From assembly GCA_027576995.1 (NCBI GenBank), contig JANBQC010000637.1, positions 1,697 to 15,502 on the forward strand: a stretch of DNA of 13,806 bases, read 5' to 3'. The DNA is from Dimargaris cristalligena. Lineage: Eukaryota > Kickxellomycota > Dimargaritomycetes > Dimargaritales > Dimargaritaceae. Made by a program: the position numbers and the translations under genes. The first letter of the stretch is position 1. Each line of letters opens with the position of its first letter. The notes below the pieces were generated by a model. That model saw only the letters and a list, made by a program, of their open reading frames with translations, did no database searches and was not told the DNA's origin. Shown in pieces: positions 1 through 9,918 of this stretch.

Positions 1-6
1 AGCACC

Positions 7-3000
7 ATGTTCGTCCCATTCGACATTCCACCCCCGGTCTTGACCGATTCCTACAAACTCGCCCATTCGGTGCTCTATCCCGATGCTGAAAAGGTAGCTC
101 AGAGTAGCCTATTTGACGTTTCTCCGTAGGCCTCCGACGGGCTTTAGTTGGTTATAGACGCACTCACCCACTACAGCTGCCACTAGGAAAACCGTCGCCC
201 ACTGTTAGCTAGGCGACTATGGCATTGTGCTGTTACGACTGGTCTATACTGCACTATTATGCCTTACTGCAATAACTGCCCATTTAAAGGCCATGTATCA
301 GACTAAAGAGCTTGTCACCGAGTTAGATTTCTTTAATTTAGTATAAAGTTGGAAAATACCCTATCCCGACGCGGATTCTAACCCACCTGTTTTATCCACC
401 GGTCCTTGGGTATATTGATATTACCAACAGATGGTCGCGTATGGCGAATTCCGTCAGTCGTTCAATAAAGACCCGACGGATCAGCGCATCCTCTTCTACG
501 GTATTCGCTATATCATCGAGAACTATATCGGCAAGCAGTGGACTTTAACCGACGTTGAGCGGTCGGAAAAGTTCTTCCAGACCCATAACGCCGGATTTTC
601 TCCTTTCCCGTTCCCCAAAGACCTTTTCTTGAAGGTAAGCCGGTTAGTTGATGCCTCTTAAATATACTAAAATACTCGCGACTAAGCCCGTTTGATTACC
701 AGACTCTGTCATTCAATAAGAAGGTACCCTCCCTGCTAAGACTATTGAACTTTTGCACAATTATTTGATAATATTAGATCGTCCATGAGAACAATGGGTA
801 TTTTCCTGCTGTTATTGAAGCACTTCCCGAAGGGTCAATTATCTACCCCCATGTGCCAGTTTACCAAATCACCACGTTTCGCCAATTTGCCCCACTTATC
901 ACGTATCTGGAAACACTGCTGACCATGGTTTGGGTAAGATGCATGTCGACTATTTCGATCCTTAGGCAGGGTTTGCAGTTAGTGCCTAAACCCAATTGGG
1001 TATATGTACCATATTGCCTCGTGTGACCTCCACTCATTTTTTCAACTTTCAATGTTTCTTGATCATACCCCGGTGGCGGACCATGTATAGTATCCAACGA
1101 CAGTCGCCACTTTATCCCGGAGGTCCCGTGAAATAATTGAGCGCGCCTTTGATACTTCGGTCGACGCGGACGCGTGCTGGAAACTTGACAGGTAAAGCCA
1201 CCCGAATGGGGACTGAGCATGTTTCTACTGTAATGGCATACCTAGGCACCGGCAGTATTCGGATTATGATTCTCGGCCGATATTCTGGATCATGCCCAAT
1301 ACCAGAAGCACTAATCGACTTAAACCATCGCTATTTCGCGTAATTGGCCTAACCTACCGGCTTTTCTGGTTCTTTCGAACCTACTATGTATGTCCCCGTT
1401 ATTTTCTTGATGTGCTTTTTAGCCGCCTCCACGACTTCGGCTTTCGTGGTTGCACCAGTGTCGAACAGTCTTTGATTGGCGGTTGTGCCCATCTGGTATG
1501 TAGCCCGAATACTTCTTCCAGCGAAGTTTAGAGTCATTGTCACATTAATTAGCCGCCCCATCAGGCGGACAATGTATTAATCATTACTACACCTTACCAT
1601 CTTAAGTATTTCATTCACTGTATTTGTATGAACCTCTGTAACTATACTGTACAATGTCAGCTCAATTTTTCAGGGTCGGATACGCTGAGTGCGGCCTATT
1701 ATGCACAGTTTCACCTGAATGGTGGCTTACCCGTCGCTACTTCGATTCCGGCGACCGAGCATTCGGTAATGACGGCGTACGTGAGTGAAATAGAAGCCAT
1801 TCGCGCGGTCATTGACCGGTTTGGAACGGGGGTGTTTGCCTGTGTCATGGATTCCTACGATTATGTCGCTGCCCTGGAAAAAATCCTCCCGGTGGTGGCC
1901 CAGCAGAAGCTAGCGAAGGGCGGATTTATGGTCCTTCGTCCGGATAGCGGTGATCCGGCTGATATGGTGCTCATGGGTTTAAGGTAGGTTTGGCAGCCGT
2001 ATTGTGGATTTACAATAACTGCATTGCTTCTCATGCTTGATATATCCACACATATACTTACGCTCATCCAAATCCAACGGAGTTGTATCTACATCGCGCT
2101 ATTATTTTTCTTCGTTTGCTTATTTCGTCTTCTTCTTCATTTATATTTATATTTATAACGAATTTGACCAATCGATCAGGGCCGCTGAGAAAGTATTTGG
2201 AACCGAATTAAATAGTAAAGGCTTCAAGGTAAGTGGTGTATCATTTTTATTCGACCCTGTCGGAGTGCACTTTCGATAAATTTAATTGTAAGTCGCTTTG
2301 CCCATTTACTTGCGCTGGACTAGACGTTTTAACCCTAGTTTACACTATTTTCTACGCTCCCCCTCCTTAAATCATAACTTTACCAACATAGGTACTGAAA
2401 GGATGTAGTGTTATTCAAGGTGACGGAGTGAGCTATTCTGTAATTTGCAGTTTACTTACTCTCATTCAGGACGCCGGGTTCTCGGCCGAGAATGTGGCTT
2501 TCGGAATGGGTGGCGGATTACTACAGAAAGTCCACCGCGATACGCTGTCGTTCGCCACTAAACTGTCTTACGTCAAATACGCCAACGGGGATGTTAAGCA
2601 AGTCATGAAAATCCCCCAAACTGACAAGGCCAAAATTAGCATGCCTGGTGAACTGGATGTATACCGGGACGAGCAATCGGTAAGTAAATATATAGTTCAA
2701 CATTCTGTACCCACTGTCCAATTCATCTCACTAGGTCATCGCGACCTATAGACCATTATAACAATCCCCGGCTAAATCTACTGGCTCTATTTGATTTAAC
2801 CCGTATTTTAAATGTCCCTGTTTACGCTATCTTGGTTTTCAACAATCCCCATGGGCAAATATACCTCCCCCCACGCATACTTAAACAAATGTAAAGCGCC
2901 CGACGACTTTTCCGCGGGATCAACCTCCTCCGACTGAGTCACCTTCGCTATTGCAAGTGGTCTACGACCACGGTCCGCTCCCCAATTACACTTGGGATAC

Positions 3001-3151
3001 ATTTGCCCAGATTCGGGCTCGGGCTAACCGGGAGTGGGCCGCTGCCCCAACTCACCATAATGCGATCAGTACCCTCCTTCAGCAGAAAACCGCCACGGTC
3101 TTGGATGGCCTGCGTAAGGGACTAGTCGAATGCAACGCCGAAAATCGCTAA
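7..3151 (+). CDS. NAMPT: Nicotinamide phosphoribosyltransferase (NAMPT), nine exons
   Basis: Joins nicotinamide to PRPP to give NMN, the first step of NAD salvage; normally a homodimer. Spliced exons: 7-93, 431-634, 778-933, 1091-1191, 1423-1495, 1661-1983, 2180-2228, 2392-2679, 2897-3151. All junctions are GT..AG and in phase, giving 511 aa (human enzyme 491). Motifs in order: LTDSYK (res. 12-17), YGEFRQ (exon 2), LPEG..YPHVPVYQIT (exon 3), DFGFRG (187-192, Arg191), FSGSD (Asp214), IPATEHS (catalytic His241), LRPDSGDP (Arg300, Asp302), IQGDG (339-343), FGMGGGLLQK (368-377). These match the human Phe193, Arg196, Asp219, His247, Arg311 and Asp313 positions by motif, so the enzyme should be active. 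The start is ATG in CACCATG, just before the family's N-terminal motif, so the gene looks complete. The last acceptor is the least certain: 2896 restores a family-like RPTTFP segment, while 2938 is also in phase and would shorten the protein by 14 residues. Confidence 0.93.
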
Positions 3152-4025
3152 TAAGCTGATAAAAGAATAAGGAATGTTCTCCTCCGAACCGGGTTAATTG
3201 GTATAGATTTACAGTATATATATTGGACTCGCGGTGACGTAGGATTGCCCGCAATAAAGTTTAACTAATGGTTGTAATTATACCTGCCAAATGCCCAATA
3301 AGTGGTATAGTAATGGAATGCAGGGATTTGAAGTCGATTCGATGGGGGCATTTTCCATCTATCAGATCCTACGGGTTGATCCGTGGCCGAAAATTCATTA
3401 GTAAGTGTGGCTTCTAATATTTGACCATTGATATGGTGGTGGTACGGTAATCAAAAGAAGGGGAATCTGATATGGGGGATTTTACAGGTTAAGCGGAGTG
3501 GAATGTTAGTTTACAGGTCACGTGTGCTATTCTGCTCCGAAGCCTCAATTATGTGCATTATATTTATAGGGAGAAGGAGGTCTTAAACGGGAGGAAGAAG
3601 CACACCCATCCATCCACCTATACTATAGCCACCTGGCCTTTCTTTACTAATTTGGCGGGGGAAACCCACCACCCCTTCCTTAGCCAAAAGACCAATCTTC
3701 TCTGCCATATATCTACCTCTCCATACTTCGCGGTTTTGTTTGGACAAGTTGACTGGGAATATAACGCGTTTCTTACTGGGTGAGGCCGCCCACCCCTCCT
3801 TTACAAGCACACGTTCTATCTAGTCGCGCATGCCTTCTTAGACCTTTTTTCCTACTCATTGTTCACCTATTCATTCCGACCACCTTCCCTTCAGACTTCG
3901 TTGGTTTAAATACACGCATCGGTTTTCTAATTAATTTCCCATAACTCTCCTTATTGAACCTGAACATCCCTCCTACTCTCCTTCGCTGCATATCCCTCCC
4001 CAACCCTCCTCCTCACTCGTACACC
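3152..4025. other. Intergenic region between NAMPT and the SAP-domain gene
   Basis: About 870 nt hold the NAMPT 3' end and the promoter of the next gene. Visible items are the AATAAA at 3253, a CACGTG box at 3519-3524, an exon-like open segment at 3324-3400 flanked by CAG and GTAAGT, a TTTAAATA TATA-like stretch at 3905-3912, and a strongly pyrimidine-rich leader at about 3946-4018 just before the ATG at 4026. Open frames of about 75 codons on both strands at 3553-3810 resemble nothing I know and have no coding signature. Confidence 0.5.
3253..3258 (+). terminator. Probable polyadenylation signal of the NAMPT gene
   Basis: A canonical AATAAA hexamer lies 102 nt downstream of the NAMPT stop codon (TAA, 3149-3151), a usual distance for a eukaryotic poly(A) signal. 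It is the only exact copy close after this gene. No cDNA evidence is available. Confidence 0.45.
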
Positions 4026-5456
4026 ATGGATGTCGATCAGCTTAGTAAAATGAAGGTGGCCGAACTCAAGGAAATCTGCGCCAGTCTGGGTCTCTCCCAG
4101 ACCGGCAAGAAAGACGACCTGAAGGCCCGCATAGTGGAACATAACGCCCAGAAGGCGGACACACCGGTGGCCAAAAAAGTCAAGACCGAGCCTGTCAGCG
4201 GCGGGGATACGCCGGCCGAAGCAACTGGGAAAAGTGCACCGGCCCCATCGGCGGCTGAGCCTACCACGGCTACCCAACCCGAGAAGGCTGTTGTTGCTAC
4301 TGCTGCCTCCAGCGTCCCTCACCCGGCCACCACCACTCCTTCATCGACTACTGCCCCTTCGAATGATGCTACCTCACCCTCTAAATCAGATACTAGTCCG
4401 GCGGCGACGGCTACTAGCCCTGCCCCGGCAGTGGTCGATGCCGAAGAAGAGAGACGGCGTCAACGGGCGTCGCGGTTTGGAATTACGTACCGTGCCCCTC
4501 CGAAAACTACCCCCTCTACCACCACCACCGCTGCCGCCACCAAGCAATCGACGAATGGTTCTGGTAGTTTGACTAAACAGGCGAAGGTTTTGGTAAGTAT
4601 ACACTCCGTACATTTATAGTGCCGCAATAGGGGAGTTAACCCCCCCCCCCCCCGAGGTTCAAACTCCGAACGGTCCTTTGGAGCATGTTCTTACTCAAGT
4701 GCTGGGCCGACTAGGCGTAGATTCGTTTAATACACTACTCTATCCGGTGATATTTGATGGTCCAGGCCCCATATTTATTGTGCCGTAATGCTCCTCTGGG
4801 GTAATTCCCACGTATATATTATCGATTCCCTAACTAATGTGATACTATATTATTTTTCCTATTTCGCGGCCGCCTGGGTATATATACTATTTTTACCTGC
4901 ATAGGGTACTGACGAAGCAACGCTCAAGAGACGTGCGGAACGCTTCGGAATTTCCGTGGCCAAGTCGACCATGCTTCCATCCCCTGCTCCGGTCGCTTCG
5001 GCCGAAGCCGAGAAACTGCGCAAACGAGCCGACCGCTTTGCTTTACCCAGCAAGCAGCCCGAAAAGAATTCCGCTCCTGAGCCAGTAGATCCCGAAGAGG
5101 AGGAAAAGCGGCGTAAGCGAGCGGAACGCTTTGGCCTGGCCTCGAATGCCAATGCAAACGTAAGTAGATTCCTATATATATATAGTTGACAAGACCTTTA
5201 ATAGTCGGTAATGGTGGTTCTTCTATACTGTTCAATTTTTGCGGCTCACCATCCACTCTACAATCGACCTATATGGGCCTGTATTAACTTGTTTCTATGG
5301 TTATTTATGCATTTTGGATCTCAAATACTCTGTATTATTTACTCCACCTTCTCCCGGGTCGGATTCGCGGCGGTCATATCGCTTGGCATACCATGCAAAC
5401 TACCGCATTTTGAATGTTCTGATTATAACCCACAGTCCAAGCCCACCCAGGCCTAG
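4026..5456 (+). CDS. THO1: SAP-domain mRNA-export protein, Tho1/SARNP (CIP29)-like, three exons
   Basis: Exons 4026-4592, 4905-5159 and 5436-5456 give 280 aa; both introns are phase 0 with GTAAGT donors. Residues about 5-39 form a SAP domain (LSKMKVAELKEICASLGL, then TGKKDDLKARI), a helix-extension-helix DNA/RNA-binding fold. A low-complexity Ala/Thr/Pro/Ser linker (about 45-136) follows. The C-terminal half carries four basic RAxRF motifs, at 147-152, 199-204, 230-235 and 261-266, each preceded by E/K/R-rich helix. This is the Tho1/SARNP plan; in that family the repeated motifs bind the DEAD-box helicase Sub2/DDX39B (UAP56) in mRNP packaging and export, so a nuclear role is expected. The start is the first ATG in the SAP frame, in CACCATG; the frame is open further upstream without an ATG. 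The last exon codes only for SKPTQA, the least secure part. The linker is longer than I expect for the family. Confidence 0.85.
4640..4653 (+). repeat. Poly-C homopolymer (C14) inside intron 1 of the SAP-domain gene
   Basis: A run of 14 cytosines lies 47 nt inside the 312-nt first intron (4593-4904). Such runs slip in replication and are hard to sequence, so the exact length may vary. It is not coding and no function is visible. Confidence 0.8.
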
Positions 5457-5661
5457 ATGAACCCGATAGTGCTCTTATTGTACGTATATGTTTTAACTCC
5501 TTAATAGCGTGTGGGGCTTTGGTGGTCGACTCTGGTCACTTATGCAAACTATTACACGCGTTTCCTGAGCGTATTCCGATTTTTTTTACTGGCATTGGCG
5601 ATTTGCTTGGGTATTTTCTTTCCAGCTAGTTCTCGTTCAAATATATATATATAAAAAAGCC

Positions 5662-5667
5662 AATAAA
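5662..5667 (+). terminator. Possible polyadenylation signal of the SAP-domain gene
   Basis: AATAAA lies 206 nt after the TAG stop at 5454-5456, directly after an (AT)n run at about 5640-5652. It is a plausible poly(A) signal by sequence and distance, without transcript support. Confidence 0.4.
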
Positions 5668-5812
5668 TGATCTTTCAATGATGTTGGGTATTGAATAGCT
5701 CTTTCATTTGTGTCATTCGCATTAATTCCGACGGTTCGTAAGTAATTAGCTAGTTACGCAAAGCTAGTATGTTATATAGTGCCCGCTAACCATGGCGGGT
5801 TGTTGATGATTG

Positions 5813-5864
5813 GAGTCATTTGACTCAGGCAAATAGTCACGCGTCTGGAGAAATGATCACGTGA
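5813..5864. promoter_or_regulatory. Candidate upstream regulatory cluster: TGACTC inverted pair plus TCACGTGA
   Basis: GAGTCA (5813-5818) and TGACTC (5821-5826) form an inverted pair separated by TT; the second extends to TGACTCA, the core bound by Gcn4/AP-1-type bZIP factors. The palindrome TCACGTGA (5857-5864) lies 31 nt further on and matches the E-box core of bHLH factors such as Cbf1. The cluster is about 460 nt upstream of the eIF3L start. The sequence identity is direct; factor binding is inference. Confidence 0.35.
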
Positions 5865-6042
5865 GTAGATAGCACTCCGCCGGGTCTTTTTTCGTAATAG
5901 CGGAGAATATGGGTGGAGAGCTGGAGAGAGGAAATTGAATGAGGGAGAGACGAGGGGAGGGACTTGTTAGTTATGGTTAGGGGGGTTGTATGGGTAGAAA
6001 ATAATCTCACACCCACACATAGTTAGCAAGGGCGGTCTGGTT

Positions 6043-6068
6043 TAGTATAGTGTAGTATAGTAGTATAC
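6043..6068 (+). repeat. Short tandem TAGTATA repeat upstream of eIF3L
   Basis: TAGTATAG occurs at 6043-6050 and 6053-6060, followed by TAGTATAC at 6061-6068. The near-tandem A/T-rich copies sit 258-283 nt upstream of the eIF3L ATG and could serve as a TATA-like element; no function is proven. Confidence 0.5.
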
Positions 6069-6325
6069 ATGCCCTCCACACATAATCGTTCCGACCGAAA
6101 AACCCAGACTTTCTCCAACCCTCTGCCAGAATACTTTCATCGTCATATTGTGATCCCACTGGCCTTTTGCTTGATCGGATTCTTACTTGTGGTGTTCATC
6201 TTCCTTGCCTTGTTCTTGTGTTTCATTCGCTACCTGCGTCTCCCCCTTTTCTGTGCATTTCCTTTCCGTTTTCGAACCCTCGATTCACCTTAAGCCCACC
6301 CCTCCTAATAAGCCCTCATCTCACC

Positions 6326-8604
6326 ATGTACAAAGATCCTAAAGCCGTGGGCGACGCCCCCGTCAACGAGACTCCCTACCAAAACGAGGAGGCTGATGAC
6401 GGTAAATACCCCCCTTCTTCAGATTAGTCCTGCCTAGTTTCCTTACTCCCGGTTCTTGTTGGCACGGGAGTCGGGTAAATCCCAATTACCTTGGCTTCGG
6501 TTCAGTCATTTCGCCCCATTCCCTCCGAGCCCATATGCCCGGGATTAAGTGCCTATAGCTTCGAGATGTAGTACAGACTAGGGGTATTGCTCGGATTGGA
6601 AGATGGCAGCGGATCCGGGCCTCTCTTGTTTAACCATACCCGAGTACTACTTGCCTACGCAGCAGACCGGCCTTCCCGGTTACCCAACTGGAAAGTGCCT
6701 ACTGCTAACTGTTTTAAGCGGTCTCATATCACATCGATTCTGTGTAGCTAACCCACCCTTTTATATATTGTGTCGGATTTTAAATATCCACCCCTGCTAT
6801 TCGTTATGCTTATCGACAAACAGTTCAATCCAACGTCGACAGCGAAGAATACTTCGATGACAACGAATCTCAGACCATCGAAATCCACATTCCCGACCAG
6901 ATCCGCAACTTCTTGTCCAACTTCCAGCGTCACGTTCGCGAGAACAACGCCTACGAGCTGCACCAAATCTACGAGTCCCAGTTCAACCGCCTGACCGACC
7001 GCTTCTACGCCAAGCAGTCGTGGCCCGACCCAATCTACGTGGGTTCCATCCTGAACGACGATGGTATCTTCCTGACCCTTTACCGGGAACTCTACTACCG
7101 TCACATCTACGCCCGGCTTAACCCCACCGTGGAGGACCGGTTTCACTCGTACGAGAACTACTGCGATTTGTTCAACTATATCCTGAACTCGGAGGGACCC
7201 GTCGACCTGGACCTGCCCAACCAGTGGCTCTGGGATATCGTGGACGAGTTCATTTACCAGTTCCAGGCCTTCTGCACCTACCGCAACCAGTACAAGCGGA
7301 AGCACGAGGCTGAGCTGTACCTGCTCAAGGAAAACCCGCAAATGTGGAGCTGCTACAGCGTGCTCAACGTGCTCTACTCCCTGATCCAGAAGTCCAACAT
7401 CACCGAGCAGCTCCTGGTTGCCAAGAACGGCGGTGACCTCGTCGCGGCCGCCGGTGACTACGGTTCCCGTCCCACCTACAAGATGCTGGGTTACTTCAGC
7501 ATCATCGGTCTGCTGCGGGTGCACTGTCTGCTGGGTGACTACACCATGGCCCTCAAGATGATGGACAACATCGAAATGAACAGCAAGGCCATCTACACCC
7601 GGGTCACGGCCTGCTACGTCACTACCTACTACTACGTTGGTTTCGCCTACATGATGATGCGCCGGTACGCCGATGCCATCCGCACCTTCTCCCACATTTT
7701 GGTCTTTGTGTCCCGAACCAAGCAGTACCACTCCCGGGCCTACCACTACCAGATGCTGACCAAGACCAGCGCCAAGATGTACGCCCTTCTCGCCCTGTGC
7801 GTCTCGCTCTGCCCCACCCGCCTGGACGAGAACATCCATAACCATCTGCGCGAGAAGTACGGTGAGCAGCAGCACAAGATGCACCGCGGCGGCGAGGAGG
7901 CCCTGCGTACTTTCGAGGACCTGTTCCTGTACGCCTGCCCCAAGTTTATCACGGTGAACCCGCCCAATTACGATGACTTCATCACTTACCTGCAAAGCAA
8001 GCAGGCCCAGAAGGCCGCCATCGACGCCGACCAAGAGGAAAGCAACGTCGGATCCGAGGACGAGTCCGGCTCCGAAGACCTCGCGGACGCCAACGCCGAG
8101 CTGGTTCTCCCCGCTGTGGCCGAGCCCTCGCAATTCCAGGCCACCGTCTTCTTGAGTGAAGCCCGGTACCAGATCCTGATCCCCACCCTGCGCTCGTACC
8201 TGAAGATGTACTCGGCCATGGGTATGGAGAAGCTGGCCGCCTTTTTGGAAATCGAGGATGTGCAGCACCTGCGTCACCAGATGTTGCTCTTCAAGCTCCG
8301 TTCGCGGCAGAAGAAGTGGGTGGAAGGTACCCTTCTGGAGGGCGAGTACGCCCCCTCGTCGGATCTGGACTTCTACCTGCGCCAGGACATGATCCACATC
8401 GCCGAAAGTAAGGTGGGCCGTCGTTACGCCGACTGGTTCATCCGTAACATCAACAAACTTGACGATATCATGGTCAACCTGCAGAACTCCAAGGCCGCTA
8501 GTTCGTCGGCGGCTAAAATCGCGTCGAAATTGGCGGATGCTAAAGCCACCACTGGTCCCACTGTTCCCGTGTCAACCGCTATTGTGACCGCTTCCGTCCT
8601 TTAA
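6326..8604 (+). CDS. EIF3L: Eukaryotic translation initiation factor 3 subunit L (eIF3L), two exons
   Basis: Subunit of the eIF3 complex on the 40S ribosome, a PCI-domain member of the eIF3 octamer. Exons 6326-6401 and 6824-8604 (phase-1 intron of 422 nt, GTAAAT..CAG) give 618 aa; the human protein has 564. Recognisable conserved blocks include LYRELYYRHIYARL (res. 111-124), FHSYENYCDLFNYILNS (132-148), LPNQWLWDIVDEFIYQF (156-172), YKMLGYFSIIGLLRVHCLLGD (244-264), TTYYYVGFAYMMMRRYADAI (292-311) and, in the C-terminal PCI region, DMIHIAESKVGRRYADWFIR (547-566). The acidic segment at about 426-451 interrupts the conserved C-terminal part, and an Ala/Ser/Thr-rich tail follows residue 577. Exon 1 codes only 25 variable residues; its phase fits exon 2 exactly and its ATG is in CACCATG, supporting the pairing. 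Exon 2 prefers C/G-ending codons, as expected of a highly expressed gene. Confidence 0.95.
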
Positions 8605-9918
8605 GTGTCTTTATTTCAGCATTCCCCACACTCCCCTGTTTTTTCTCTTGGTTTCGCCCCCCCCTCCGCTCCCATTATTTTTCATTTCCTGTTTTTTTAT
8701 TCTTATCCGCCTCCACTTTTGCCAGTGCTTCTCTCTGTGGATTACCAGGCGTATTATGTGGAGGAGGTCCTTTTGTGGATGATCTATAAAAGTTTCGGTA
8801 ATATTCATGACCACTTAAAGGGGAATATGAGGTCTGACCCATATTATTATTATAATTATTATCGGTACTATTACTATATTCAATCATTGGGATATGATCG
8901 AGTTTCCCTTTATTTGGCATGGTGTATCTCCTTTACCCAAGCATAGTCCGAACTTCACTACTTTGAGAGTCAGCTTCCTGCTTTTTCATACATTTTATTA
9001 CACTCATGTTTACATATGAATATACACATAAACATATATTGCCTATTCGTAAATCCGTGTAGGCCCCCCTAGAAAAATGGGAGAGCCTGGGACCTATGTC
9101 TATTATCTAGTCCTCATCCCCCCTGGCTATGCTGTTCTACAATGAAAGGATATCATAATACTACGGGGGATTGGAATTAAGGAAACTTTTGGAACCCCGC
9201 CAGGATCGCTGCTTTAAATGTAGGGTGAAGACTATCGAATAGTGTATGCTAAGCTAACTGATACCCCAGGTATTTCGGTTGGGTGATGGCTCAGTTCAGG
9301 TGATTGCAGCAAGGGTTGGGTGAAAGCTGACCAGGTAATATTCTAAATGGACTATTATTATAGTTCAATCCACCCACGAGGAGTGTTTATCCAAGCCGAA
9401 TCCTTCGTTCAGATATTAGCCAGACCTGTATTCCTTTCGAAACCAATACAATACAATCAGGACTTAAAATTGGCCCATATTCACTTTGATGATACTGATT
9501 ATTTATTGTGGGTTAGGTGAAAGGATATGTCACGGCAATTGGCATGCCATTGGCCTGTCACTATTTTTTTATGTATATCGACTAGAAGGGTATTACAGAA
9601 CAGGAAAAATGGCCACAAAAGAGGCTTTTTTTAATGTATAATAATAATACCCATTTAATATATAAGATATCACCAATAATTAATAAAGACAAATAATTAA
9701 CAAATAGAAGTCGCAATGGGCGCACTATCTTCGTACCAACCTATTGGTACACGACAGTCGGAATTTAGAGGTATTCGGATAACAAAGCGGGATACGGATG
9801 AGTGGGAAACCTCTTTTTCTCTCTTCCACGCTCTGCCTCTCCTCTCCCTCCAAATTTCGTAAGATCGCCTATTCCATCGAAATAGGACCATCATATGATG
9901 TCCTCAAGTAATATCAAC
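8605..9918. other. Intergenic region between convergent eIF3L and mucin-like genes
   Basis: About 1.3 kb between two converging 3' ends. It starts with the T/C-rich eIF3L 3' flank, contains an A/T trinucleotide-like tract at 8841-8880, and continues as AT-rich unique sequence. An exact AATAAA on the plus strand at 9682-9687 is over 1 kb from the eIF3L stop, too far to assign. Two small palindromes lie just beyond the minus-strand stop: a 6-bp hairpin at 9868-9886 and CATCATATGATG at 9889-9900. I see no gene here. Confidence 0.5.
8841..8880. repeat. A/T-rich ATT/TAT microsatellite-like tract
   Basis: A 40-nt stretch built mostly of ATT/TAT triplets, interrupted once by CGG, in the 3' flank of eIF3L about 240 nt after its stop. 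Low complexity only; no function is visible. Confidence 0.5.

Larger units (their letters stand above)
5457..6325. other. Intergenic region and promoter of the eIF3L gene
   Basis: About 870 nt contain the SAP gene 3' end (AATAAA at 5662), a CCCGC...GCGGG inverted repeat at 5782-5799, a paired TGACTC palindrome at 5813-5826, a TCACGTGA palindrome at 5857-5864, a purine-rich GA tract at 5901-5961, three copies of TAGTATA at 6043-6067, and a pyrimidine-rich leader before the ATG at 6326. An upstream ATG at 6069 opens a 74-codon frame ending 33 nt before the eIF3L start. Confidence 0.55.

Noticed and set aside
861..1220. 119-codon minus-strand open frame
   Set aside because: It overlaps NAMPT exons 3 and 4 and the intron between them, which are firmly identified by motif; its product is unrecognisable.
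3951..4322. 123-codon minus-strand open frame
   Set aside because: Antisense to the SAP-domain exon and its pyrimidine-rich leader; no motif.
4655..4666. tRNA-like B-box sequence (GGTTCAAACTCC)
   Set aside because: It lies in an intron next to the poly-C run; the T-arm stem is imperfect and no A-box or acceptor stem could be paired.
6748..8397. 549-codon open frame on the minus strand
   Set aside because: It lies antisense to the conserved eIF3L exon. It results from the strong C/G third-position bias of eIF3L, which removes stops on the opposite strand; its Val/Leu/Gly-rich product resembles no family.
8940..9918. Search for a subtilase catalytic domain following the I9-like segment on the minus strand
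   Set aside because: No HGTH, GTSMA or DTG-type motif in an open frame was found, so the gene is annotated as ending at its stop codon.
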